From: Neomegalonema sp.
GTDB lineage: Bacteria; Pseudomonadota; Alphaproteobacteria; Rhodobacterales; Rhodobacteraceae
Assembly (NCBI RefSeq): GCF_028688855.1
Contig: NZ_JAQTXI010000004.1
Location: 62,001 to 126,000, forward strand
Direction: 5' to 3'
DNA length: 64,000 bases
Shown: piece after piece, positions 54,834-62,259 of the stretch
Layout of the letters: each line of letters starts with the position of its first letter
Position numbering within the stretch: the stretch's first letter is position 1
The notes under the pieces: generated by a model
What the model was told of the DNA's origin: nothing
Database searches by the model: none
What the model saw: only the letters and a program-made list of their open reading frames with translations
Position numbers and translations under genes: made by a program

Positions 54834-54956
54834 CCTGCGCCTCAGCCGCGCCGCCTCATCGCAATCAGGATCATCGGCGCAAGGATCTGCGAGAACCGTC
54901 CAGCGGCGGCCAAGACCGCCCTCGCCGCCACGCCTCCAACATGAGATCTTGCGGTG

Positions 54957-54984
54957 TTGCAAAATCAGGAATCCGGTTTATATC
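54957..54984 (+). promoter_or_regulatory. Predicted promoter of the cold-shock gene
   Basis: TTGCAA (54957-54962) and TATATC (54979-54984) are spaced by 16 bases and are near-consensus sigma-70 boxes in a GC-rich region. A start near 54991 would leave a leader of about 125 bases before the cold-shock protein, as is common for cspA-type genes. Confidence 0.4.
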
Positions 54985-55116
54985 TGTCGCATCGACCATT
55001 GCTTGTGACGCCGGTCCTGAGTCCTTGCGCTCATGTCCGTGTTCCTTTCAAGGAATCGATCTCATCCCGCAGGGCATCGCGGGAACCTCAACGGTTGCTT
55101 GAAAAAGGAAATCGTC

Positions 55117-55326
55117 ATGAACACCGGCACTGTGAAGTGGTTCAACGCCACCAAGGGCTTCGGCTTCATCCAGCCCGACAACGGCGGCCCGGACGTCTTC
55201 GTCCACATCTCCGCCGTCGAGCGCGCCGGATGGCGCTCGCTCGCCGACGGCCAGAAGATCGGCTACGACATCGTGCAGGACCGTCGGTCCGGCAAGAACT
55301 CCGCCGACAATCTGCAGGCGGTCTGA
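55117..55326 (+). CDS. CspA-family cold-shock protein
   Basis: A 69-residue single cold-shock domain that binds single-stranded RNA/DNA as an RNA chaperone. It has [14 protein letters not shown] (RNP1 KGFGFI) and VFVHISAV (RNP2). AAAGGA precedes the ATG at 55117. The leader is long, and an intrinsic terminator follows the stop, so it is a single-gene transcript. Which cold or stress condition induces it cannot be told from sequence. Confidence 0.95.
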   Translation: MNTGTVKWFNATKGFGFIQPDNGGPDVFVHISAVERAGWRSLADGQKIGYDIVQDRRSGKNSADNLQAV

Positions 55327-55389
55327 TCCTCCAGGCTGATCCCGCCCGGCGCGACGCGCAGGCGGCTCCAGCCCGAGGACGACGAATTC

Positions 55390-55417
55390 GAAAGGCCGGG
55401 CGCAAGTCCGGCCTTTC
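55390..55417 (+). terminator. Intrinsic terminator of the cold-shock gene
   Basis: A perfect 10-base-pair stem (GAAAGGCCGG at 55390-55399 and CCGGCCTTTC at 55408-55417) encloses an 8-base loop about 60 bases after the csp stop. The T-run is short. The palindrome may also serve the convergent Hsp70-like gene. Confidence 0.7.
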
Positions 55418-55443
55418 CGCTATCCGGCCAAGGCCGCCGCGCT

Positions 55444-56718
55444 TCAGACCGGAGCCGCCTGAAGGCCCGCGCCGAAGCGCCGCAGCCCGTCATAGCCCAG
55501 CCCCAGCCCGACGCTGGAGAGCTTGTCCTCCTCCGAGATCTCCACGCGCGGAAAGCGGTCGAGGACCGCCCGGCGCAGAGCGGGAATCTCCGTCGTGCCC
55601 CCCGTCAGGATCACCAGCTCCACCGCCTCCTCGCCCAGACCCGCCCGCGCCAGACATTCCGTGATCGCGCCCGAGATCCCCGCGACCCGCGAAGCCGTCG
55701 CCGCGTCGAAAGCCTCTCGCGAAACCCCCAGACGCCAGCCCCTCTCGATGAAGCCGAGATCTATCCGCTCCTCCTCCCCATGGGTGAGCGCGAGCTTGCC
55801 CTCCTCCACGGCGGCGAGGAGGCGATGGCCCGTCTCATCCTCCAGGATCTTCAGGAACCTGCCGAATTTCCCGGGCTCATGGGATTCGCGCAGAAGCTCG
55901 ACGGCGGTCTGGCGGGTCTTCCGGGTGTAGAGGAAATTGACCTTCGACCATTCCGACATCTCCAGGAACATCCCGGCGGGCAAGGGCAGGCTCTTGTCGC
56001 CGTAGCTCGTCCGGTAGCCCAGATGCGGCATGAAGGAATCAAGCTGGAAATCGCGGTCGAAGTCGTTCCCCCCGATCCGCACGCCGGAATTCGCCAGGAT
56101 GTCCGCCGAGCGGTCCAGCTTGCGGGCGCGCTCGCGCGAGAGGCGGATCAGGGTGAAGTCCGATGTGCCGCCGCCGATGTCCACGATCAGCGCCAGCTTC
56201 TCCGAAGAAAGCTTGCGTTCATGGGCGAAGGCCGCGGCGATGGGCTCGAACTGGAACTCGACATGCCGGAAGCCCACCCCCCGCGCGACGGCCTCCAGCG
56301 AATCCTGCGCCCGGGCGTCGGCTTCGGGATCGCCGTCGACGAAATGGACGGGGCGTCCCATCACCACGCTCTCCAGCGCGCGGCCCGCTTGCGCCTCGGC
56401 GCGGGATTTCAGTCCGCCGATGAAATCCGCAAGGATGCTCTCGAAGCTCTTGCGCCGGTCGTTGACGAAGGTGCCCTGCCCCATCAGCGAAGAGCCGAGA
56501 ATCCGCTTGAGGCTGCGCATGAAGCGGCCCTCCTCGCCCTCGGCGAAGGCGCGCAGGGCGCTGCGGCCGAAGAGGGGCGACGCGCGGGGCGGATAGAAGA
56601 CGGCGCTCGGCGAAGTCCCGCCCTGGCCCTCCAGCCGCACCAGCTCCACGCCCGACGCCCCCGCGACCGCCACGGCGGAATTGGACGTTCCGAAATCGAC
56701 GCCGCAAGAACCAGCCAT
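55444..56718 (-). CDS. Hsp70-family protein (YegD-like, ATPase domain only)
   Basis: A 424-residue actin-like ATPase of the Hsp70 superfamily. It shows GVDFGTSNSAVA (phosphate loop 1), VDIGGGTSDFT (phosphate loop 2) and LTGGTTEIPALR (adenosine motif), with the nucleotide site complete. It lacks the substrate-binding beta domain of DnaK and matches the YegD-like group of short Hsp70 relatives. The ATG at 56718 gives the usual N-terminus. An upstream in-frame start to 56865 does not look like protein sequence. Its role is unknown, perhaps as a specialised chaperone or co-factor. It converges with csp. Confidence 0.85.
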   Translation of the reverse strand: MAGSCGVDFGTSNSAVAVAGASGVELVRLEGQGGTSPSAVFYPPRASPLFGRSALRAFAEGEEGRFMRSLKRILGSSLMGQGTFVNDRRKSFESILADFIGGLKSRAEAQAGRALESVVMGRPVHFVDGDPEADARAQDSLEAVARGVGFRHVEFQFEPIAAAFAHERKLSSEKLALIVDIGGGTSDFTLIRLSRERARKLDRSADILANSGVRIGGNDFDRDFQLDSFMPHLGYRTSYGDKSLPLPAGMFLEMSEWSKVNFLYTRKTRQTAVELLRESHEPGKFGRFLKILEDETGHRLLAAVEEGKLALTHGEEERIDLGFIERGWRLGVSREAFDAATASRVAGISGAITECLARAGLGEEAVELVILTGGTTEIPALRRAVLDRFPRVEISEEDKLSSVGLGLGYDGLRRFGAGLQAAPV

Positions 56719-56794
56719 GTCGAACCCTTCCCTGACACGCCCTCCGGAAGCCCGGGGCGAAAGGGGGAGCAGAAAGCAAGATCCGCCGCCGACG

Positions 56795-57613
56795 TCAAGC
56801 GAACGAGGCCCGTTTTTCCGCTCCATCCGGGGCGAGGCCTCCGGGAAGGCGCCCCCTGACCGCATGAGGCTGGATGAACAGCCCCTCCGGCGTCCTCTCG
56901 ATCCGGGCCGAGATCCTGAAGACCCGCTCCAGAAGCTCCGGGGTCAGGACTTCGGCGGGCGGGCCGTCGGCGACGATCCGCCCCGCCTCGATCACCGCGA
57001 TCCGCGAGCAGAAGCGCGCCGCAAGGCCGAGGTCGTGGCAGGTGACGAGCACGCCGCGTCCCTGCGCCGCCAGATCGGCCAGAAGCCCCATGACCTCCAT
57101 CTGATAGGCCGGATCGAGCCCCGCCGCAGGCTCGTCGGCGAGGATCAGCGGAGTCTCCTGCGCCAGAGCCCGCGCCAGAAGGACCCGCGCCAGCTCGCCG
57201 CCGGAAAGCTCCATGACGCTGCGTTCTGCGAAGCCCTCCAGCCCGAGGCGCTTCAGCACGCCCTCCACGATCCGGGCGTCTCCGGGCGGCAGGGCGGTCC
57301 CGCGCGCCAGATGCGGCAGACGTCCCAGAGCCACCAGATCCCGGACCGGCATCGGCCAGGCCACCTCCCGCCCCTGAGGCAGCCATGCGGCCTTCAGAGC
57401 CCTCGGGCCGGGCGGCAGGCGCGTCAGGGAGTTGAAGCCCTGCGCCGCATCCACGCCCAGAGCCGCCCGGATCAGCGTGGACTTCCCCGCGCCGTTCGGC
57501 CCCACAAGCCCGAGGCATTCCCCCGGCGCCAGGCGCAGGGAGATCCCCGAAAGCACGATCCGTCCGCGACAGGCCAGACTCAGGTCGCGCAGCTCCAGCA
57601 GCGGTTCAGGCAT
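56795..57613 (-). CDS. btuD: Vitamin B12-type ABC transporter ATP-binding protein
   Basis: A 272-residue ABC ATPase of the FecE/BtuD/HmuV group with Walker A GPNGAGKST, signature LSGGELARV, Walker B LILADEPAAGLDP and H-loop VTCHDLGLA. It energises uptake of the ligand bound by the BtuF-like protein. The riboswitch upstream of btuF argues for cobalamin rather than siderophore or heme. The ATG at 57613 overlaps the stop of the unknown gene by eight bases. An upstream start at 57682 is less likely. It is the last gene of the B12 operon. Confidence 0.85.
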   Translation of the reverse strand: MPEPLLELRDLSLACRGRIVLSGISLRLAPGECLGLVGPNGAGKSTLIRAALGVDAAQGFNSLTRLPPGPRALKAAWLPQGREVAWPMPVRDLVALGRLPHLARGTALPPGDARIVEGVLKRLGLEGFAERSVMELSGGELARVLLARALAQETPLILADEPAAGLDPAYQMEVMGLLADLAAQGRGVLVTCHDLGLAARFCSRIAVIEAGRIVADGPPAEVLTPELLERVFRISARIERTPEGLFIQPHAVRGRLPGGLAPDGAEKRASFA

Positions 57614-58646
57614 CCTGATGCCCGATCCGGTCGGGCGTCTCTTCGCCGGAATCCTCCGCTTCGGCGGCGCCGGGGCGGTCATGCGCGGCGATCCAGGCCC
57701 GCAGGAGCGCGTCCTCGCCGCGAGTCCGCAGGGCCTGACGCAAGGCCACCCGCAGGGCCTTGCGCTCGGCGCGGCCCTCCGGCGCCATGGAGTCAGGCCC
57801 CGCGCCCGAAGCCAGAGCCTCCGCCAGCGCCGACTTGATCCGCAGGGCCTCGGGCGCGCCCCAGAGGCTCATGAGGCGCTGGAAGGCCTCATGGGCGGCG
57901 AGGTCGAAGGGCTTCTCCTCGCCCATGAAGCCCGCCAGAGGATTCGCGGGATAGAAGAAGGCGCAGGGCGTCAGGCCCGGAGGCAGCGCGATGTTCGCGG
58001 AATGCGTGCGCTTCGCGCGCAGAAGCTGCGGCAGGACATGCGTATGCGGTCCCGGCGGCGAGACGCCTCCGGTGTCGGGGCCGCCGATCTTCTGCCAGAC
58101 CTCCACCCTTCCGGCCCGGGTCAGGGCGACCCGATGCGGATGCGCCTTGAGAATCGCCCCCATGACCCCATTCCCCGGCGCGAAGAGCGACAGACCCTCG
58201 GCGGCGCGCAGGGCCTCCAGAAGGGCGGGATCCGACGTCCGGACGCAGAAATCCACCTGAGGCTGATCCAGGCCCATGTCGAAGAGGATCGCCGCGCGGT
58301 CCTCCGGGCGCAGGGCCGCGCGGTCGGGGCCGAGCTCGGTCAGGACCGCGCGCCGCGACAGGGCGGCCTCGGCCTCCGGCAGGCAGAGCGCCACCCCCTG
58401 TCCCCAGCGTCCGGGCGACTTCAGCGTGATCTCGTAGGCGACGGGAATCAGCCCCTCCAGGCGGTCGAGGCGCAGCCCGCCCCGCGCCGTATGACGCCCC
58501 GGAGGAATCAGCGCGAAGCCCGCCTCTCCGACGTCCTGATGAAACTCGGCGACGGCGCCGAAAGAGCCCATGGACCAGCCGGTTCCGGGGTCCTCCAGAT
58601 GGCGCGCGAGACTCCCGGCGAGATCGGTCATGAAAGAGGACTCCAT
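57606..58646 (-). CDS. Unknown protein embedded in the B12 uptake operon
   Basis: A 346-residue protein that I do not recognise with confidence. It is soluble, without signal peptide or membrane segments, and Leu/Ala-rich. A notable cluster is PPGPHTHVLPQLLRAKRTHS, a possible metal or ligand site, and the N-terminus has the well-defined GSFGAVAEFHQDVGEAGFALIPPGR. Its ATG overlaps the btuC TGA by one base (TGATG), and its end overlaps btuD, so it is translated as part of the transporter operon. It could handle intracellular cobalamin or its precursor, but that is inferred only from position. Confidence 0.7.
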   Translation of the reverse strand: MESSFMTDLAGSLARHLEDPGTGWSMGSFGAVAEFHQDVGEAGFALIPPGRHTARGGLRLDRLEGLIPVAYEITLKSPGRWGQGVALCLPEAEAALSRRAVLTELGPDRAALRPEDRAAILFDMGLDQPQVDFCVRTSDPALLEALRAAEGLSLFAPGNGVMGAILKAHPHRVALTRAGRVEVWQKIGGPDTGGVSPPGPHTHVLPQLLRAKRTHSANIALPPGLTPCAFFYPANPLAGFMGEEKPFDLAAHEAFQRLMSLWGAPEALRIKSALAEALASGAGPDSMAPEGRAERKALRVALRQALRTRGEDALLRAWIAAHDRPGAAEAEDSGEETPDRIGHQDA

Positions 58647-59632
58647 CAGCTGCTCGCCAGACGCTGGCGCAGGATCAGATTCACGAAGAAAGGCGCGCCG
58701 ATCAGAGCCATCAGCACCCCGAGCTTGAGGTCTCGCCCCGGCAGGATCACCCGCACCGCGATGTCGGCGGCCAGAACCAGCGCCGCGCCGCCCAGAGCGG
58801 AGACCGTCAGGAGCGCCGCCGGATCCGCCCGCACGAAACGGCGCAGCACATGAGGCGCCACCAGTCCGACGAAGCCCACCGCCCCCGCGACCGCCGTCGC
58901 GGCGCCGACCACCGCCGCCAGGCCGAGCATGACCGTCAGACGCAGCCGCACCAGATCGAAGCCGAGCGATTGCGCCGCCCCCTCGCCGAGGGTCAGGGCC
59001 GCCAGCGCCCGGCGCTGCGTCGAGAGCAGCGCCACCCCGCCCAGAATCAGCGGCGCCGCGATGGCGACGTGAGTCCAGGAGCGATCGGCGAGCGAGCCCA
59101 TCAGCCAGAACATGGCCTCGTTGGCCGCGAAGGGGTTCGGCGAGAGATTCAACGCCAGAGTGACCCCCGCACCCGCCACGGCGGAGACTCCGATTCCCGC
59201 GAGGATCAGCGTCAGGGAGCCGCCCCGCGGCCCCGCGAGCAGCAGCAGCATCCCGACCGCCGCCGCCGCTCCGGCCAGGGCCGCCAGAGGCAGGGCCAGC
59301 GCGAAGCTCGACGCAAGCCCCGTCTGCAACGCCAGCACCGCCCCGAGCGCCGCCGCGCCGGAGACGCCCAGAAGCCCCGGCTCGGCGAGGGGATTGCGCA
59401 GATATCCCTGCATCACGGCGCCCGAACAGCCGAGCCCCGCCCCGATGAGCAGAGCCAGAACCGCCCTCGGCGCCCGCACCTCGCGCAGGACGAGGGCCGT
59501 CAGGGGATCTTCGCCCCAGACCAGAGCCCGCAAGGCCGCCAGAGGCGGGATTCCGGCGGGGCCGATCACCAGAGAAGCCAGGAAGAGCGCCGCCACCAGC
59601 AGCGAAAGCGCGAGGATCAGAGGGCGGTTCAT
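58646..59632 (-). CDS. btuC: Vitamin B12-type ABC transporter permease
   Basis: A 328-residue FecCD/BtuC-type membrane protein with about ten hydrophobic helices. The family landmarks are LREVRAPRAVLALLIGAGLGCSGAVMQGYLRNPLAEP near the N-terminus. VGFVGLVAPHVLRRFV is the cytoplasmic L2-like segment docking to the ATPase, and LILPGRDLKLGVLMALIGAPFF occurs near the end. The ATG overlaps the btuF stop by four bases, so the genes form one coupled unit. Confidence 0.88.
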   Translation of the reverse strand: MNRPLILALSLLVAALFLASLVIGPAGIPPLAALRALVWGEDPLTALVLREVRAPRAVLALLIGAGLGCSGAVMQGYLRNPLAEPGLLGVSGAAALGAVLALQTGLASSFALALPLAALAGAAAAVGMLLLLAGPRGGSLTLILAGIGVSAVAGAGVTLALNLSPNPFAANEAMFWLMGSLADRSWTHVAIAAPLILGGVALLSTQRRALAALTLGEGAAQSLGFDLVRLRLTVMLGLAAVVGAATAVAGAVGFVGLVAPHVLRRFVRADPAALLTVSALGGAALVLAADIAVRVILPGRDLKLGVLMALIGAPFFVNLILRQRLASS

Positions 59633-60462
59633 CGCGTCGCCTCCGCTTCGCGGGCGTCGAGCAGGGCCCCGACCGCCGCCAGCACATGCGGCGTGCCGCA
59701 GACCCAGTCGCGATCCGCCATGGGCGTTCCCCGCGCATAGGAGGGCAGCCCGCGCAAGGCCGGATGATCCAGCAGGGCCTGAGCCTCCGACCATCCCGGA
59801 TGACGCCGCCCCAGGACCAGATGATCCGGCGCCGCGAGAATCAGCGATTCCAGCGCGATCCGGCCGCCGGAAGGCAGCCCGAGTTCTCCGGCGATGTTGT
59901 CCAGCCCCGCAAGGTCGAGGATCTGCGCCGAAAGCCCCGCCTTTCCGCCGGTGTAGCCGTTGGCGGCGTAGGTGGCGGCGCGCTCGCGCGGCAGGGCGGC
60001 GGCCCGAAGCGCGATCCGGGCGCGGTCGGCCTCGAAGCGCGCGATGCGGGCCTCGGCTTCGGGACGGCGCCCCAGAAGATCGCCCATGCGGCGCAGGGCG
60101 CGCGTCACGTCGTCGAGGCTGTTCTCCGGCTCGAAGCGCACGACCGGAATCCCGAGGCGCTCCAGAAGCGCGACCGTCGCCAGGGTGGTGTAGCGCCCCG
60201 CGAGCACGAGATCGGGCTGAAGGACCACGATGTCCTCCGCCCGACCGTAATTCGTGGCGTAGGCCATGGCGGCCTCGGCCATGGGCGAGGAGCCGGGATC
60301 CTGCGCCAGATAGCTCACGGAGATCAGCTGGCCCGGCGCCGCGACCAGCATCGCCAGCTGATCCGTGCACAGATTCATCGACAGGACGCGGCCCGGCGGA
60401 TCCGCCGCCGCAGCCTGCGCAAGAAAGACGGCGAACATCGCCGCCCCGGAGAAAAGACGCAT
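59629..60462 (-). CDS. btuF: Vitamin B12-type periplasmic binding protein
   Basis: A 277-residue solute-binding protein with a signal peptide (AAMFAVFLAQAAAA) and two lobes joined by a long helix, as in the BtuF/FhuD cluster. Segments VLSMNLCTDQLAML, GRAEDIVVLQPDLVLAG and LESLILAAPDHLVLGRRHPG are typical. The ATG at 60462 is chosen for the signal peptide, and the frame extends back to 60558. A cobalamin riboswitch lies upstream on this strand, so cobalamin or a corrinoid is the likely ligand. Confidence 0.83.
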   Translation of the reverse strand: MRLFSGAAMFAVFLAQAAAADPPGRVLSMNLCTDQLAMLVAAPGQLISVSYLAQDPGSSPMAEAAMAYATNYGRAEDIVVLQPDLVLAGRYTTLATVALLERLGIPVVRFEPENSLDDVTRALRRMGDLLGRRPEAEARIARFEADRARIALRAAALPRERAATYAANGYTGGKAGLSAQILDLAGLDNIAGELGLPSGGRIALESLILAAPDHLVLGRRHPGWSEAQALLDHPALRGLPSYARGTPMADRDWVCGTPHVLAAVGALLDAREAEATR

Positions 60463-60611
60463 CGAACCCGCCCGCGCGAAAGGCGCGGAGCCAGCCCGCG
60501 CCATGGAACCACCAGCGCCGGGAGACCGAAGCCTCCGCGACGCCGTCCAGCTCACCACGACGGACGAAAGCCGCAGCCCATGCGCCCTCCGCGCGGGGTC
60601 AGGGTGAAAGG

Positions 60612-60785
60612 CTCGGGCAGGTCTCCTGGCTTGCGGGTCGTCGCGCTCTCCGGCCTTCCCGGAGGGCCTGTCGCGGCCTTCCAGTGGCGTGATCGGAGAG
60701 CGCTCTCCGCTGACAGTCGCGGGGGCGGCGCCGGATTCAAACCGGCTTCCCTTTTCACCTGAAGGCGTCGCCTCCGGGCTCCTGA
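60612..60785 (-). promoter_or_regulatory. Cobalamin (vitamin B12) riboswitch
   Basis: Read on the minus strand, this shows the conserved order of an adenosylcobalamin riboswitch. A GGTGAAAAGGGAA box comes first, then GCCGCCCCCGCGACTGTCA (60711-60729), CCACTGGAAGGCC (60675-60687) and the terminal B12 box AAGCCAGGAGACCTGCC (60616-60632). It ends about 150 bases before btuF. Such elements lower expression when cobalamin is plentiful. The expression platform (terminator or ribosome-site sequestering) was not identified by eye. Confidence 0.93.
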
Positions 60786-60840
60786 GCGGGGCCAGATTGC
60801 GCGGGAGACGCCGCGAGAGTCAAGCCGGGCCGCGGTCGGG

Positions 60841-62250
60841 TCAGGGCGCGCGGCGCAGGCGGCGGAGATTGTCGCTCTGCGGATCCTCGGCGGCGCCCTT
60901 GTTGATCGCGAAGACGGTCCCGCTCCCGTCCGTCGCGAGGTGGTTGGGCTGGGGCCCGCCGTCGAGATTGGCGAGGATCTCGCCCTCGGCGTCCAGGACC
61001 GTGATCGTCCCCGCGCCGCGCAGACTCACCCAGGCCAGACGCGAGGACGGGTCGAAGAGCACGCCCAGAGGCCCCGCGCCAAGGGAGACGGTTTTCAGAA
61101 GCTCGCCGCTTCCGGCGTCGAGGACCAGGACCGCGTCGCTCCCCTGGGCCGCCACGAAGATCCGTTTCGTCTCCGGATCGTAGCTCACGCCGATGGCCGA
61201 TTTCGCCCCCGGCAGGGGAATGATCTTCTCCAGCTTTCCGGCCCGGCTGTCGATCACCGCCAGCTCCGGCGCCGAGAGGTTGGGCGTGAAGATCCGCCCG
61301 CTTTCGGCGTCGAGATGCAGGCTCGTCGGCGAGAAGGCGATCCGGGAATTGGGCCCGACGACGTTGATCATCCCCTCATGGGCCAGACTCGCGGCGTCGA
61401 AGACCGCCAGACCCGGAGCCCCCACCGCCGAGACGTAGATCTTGCCCGTCTCGGGGGAGAAGACCACGTCGCGGGCGTGGGGGACGAGGCCGGGCTCGAA
61501 CTGCCGGATCAGCGAAAGATCCTTCTGGTCATAGACCGCGAGGGTGTCCTGACGCGTATTCGTGACCCAGACGCGCCCGTTCGTCTCGTCCAGACCCAGC
61601 CCGTAGACCGCGAAGAGCCCGCCCTCCGGCGTTTCGGGCGGAGTCGCGCGGGCGATCACCTCCAGAGTCTCCGGGTCGATCTTCAGAAGCTCCGATCGCG
61701 TGATCGGCGGCCAGCCCGCCGCCGAAGTCGCGAAGAGGGCGCCCTCCCGCGCGCTGAAAGCCGATTGATAAAGTCCCGGCGCCAGCCTGGAGGCCTGCTC
61801 CTCGAAGAGTTCGGCGCCGCTCAGGGGGATCTCCTGCGAAATCTTCAGCTCCACGATCTCGGCGTGATAGGGGTTCTCCGTGCTCAGGATGATCGGATGC
61901 GTCCCGAGGGGAGCGTCCGCCGGAATGCTCAGCAGGGCCGAGAAGCGCCCCTCCTCGTCGGCGACGATGGGGTCCGGCGTCACGGGATGAATCCCGCGCG
62001 AGAACCGGATCTTCTGGCCGGGATGAAAGAACTGTCCGCCCACCGCCACCGTCGCGCCGGGGAGGAAAGGCTTGTCGCCCTCGACGTTCTGCGCCCAGAT
62101 CTGGCCCTTGTAATCGGGATCGGGCGCGTCGAGGGGGATCTCCTGCGCCGAGGCCGGGAGAACCGCCGGGAGAAGGAAGGCGCAGGCCGCGCCCGCGAGA
62201 AGCAGGGCGCGAAGGCCCCGTGACGTCATGGTCATGCTCGAAATCCTCAT
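60841..62250 (-). CDS. YncE-like beta-propeller protein, secreted
   Basis: A 469-residue precursor with a signal peptide (LLLAGAACAFLLPAVLPASAQ) and an N-terminal Ig-like segment (about 60-160, VAVGGQFFHPGQ). A seven-bladed YVTN/YncE propeller follows, with repeats such as GRVWVTNTRQDTLAVYDQ, GKIYVSAVGAPGLAVFDA and KRIFVAAQGSDAVLVLD. In E. coli a YncE propeller gene lies near the TonB receptor gene yncD. Here the TonB receptor gene is 9 bases upstream in the same orientation. It probably works in the periplasm with the receptor. Its ligand is unknown. Confidence 0.82.
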   Translation of the reverse strand: MRISSMTMTSRGLRALLLAGAACAFLLPAVLPASAQEIPLDAPDPDYKGQIWAQNVEGDKPFLPGATVAVGGQFFHPGQKIRFSRGIHPVTPDPIVADEEGRFSALLSIPADAPLGTHPIILSTENPYHAEIVELKISQEIPLSGAELFEEQASRLAPGLYQSAFSAREGALFATSAAGWPPITRSELLKIDPETLEVIARATPPETPEGGLFAVYGLGLDETNGRVWVTNTRQDTLAVYDQKDLSLIRQFEPGLVPHARDVVFSPETGKIYVSAVGAPGLAVFDAASLAHEGMINVVGPNSRIAFSPTSLHLDAESGRIFTPNLSAPELAVIDSRAGKLEKIIPLPGAKSAIGVSYDPETKRIFVAAQGSDAVLVLDAGSGELLKTVSLGAGPLGVLFDPSSRLAWVSLRGAGTITVLDAEGEILANLDGGPQPNHLATDGSGTVFAINKGAAEDPQSDNLRRLRRAP

Positions 62251-62259
62251 GAGGCGGGG

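Noticed and set aside
55444..55450. Possibility that the Hsp70-like protein is a truncated DnaK
   Set aside because: The ATPase motifs are complete and the length fits the YegD-like short Hsp70 group, so truncation is not needed.
60735..60760. GGATTCAAACC sequence resembling a tRNA T-arm
   Set aside because: It is part of the cobalamin riboswitch core; no tRNA cloverleaf can be drawn.
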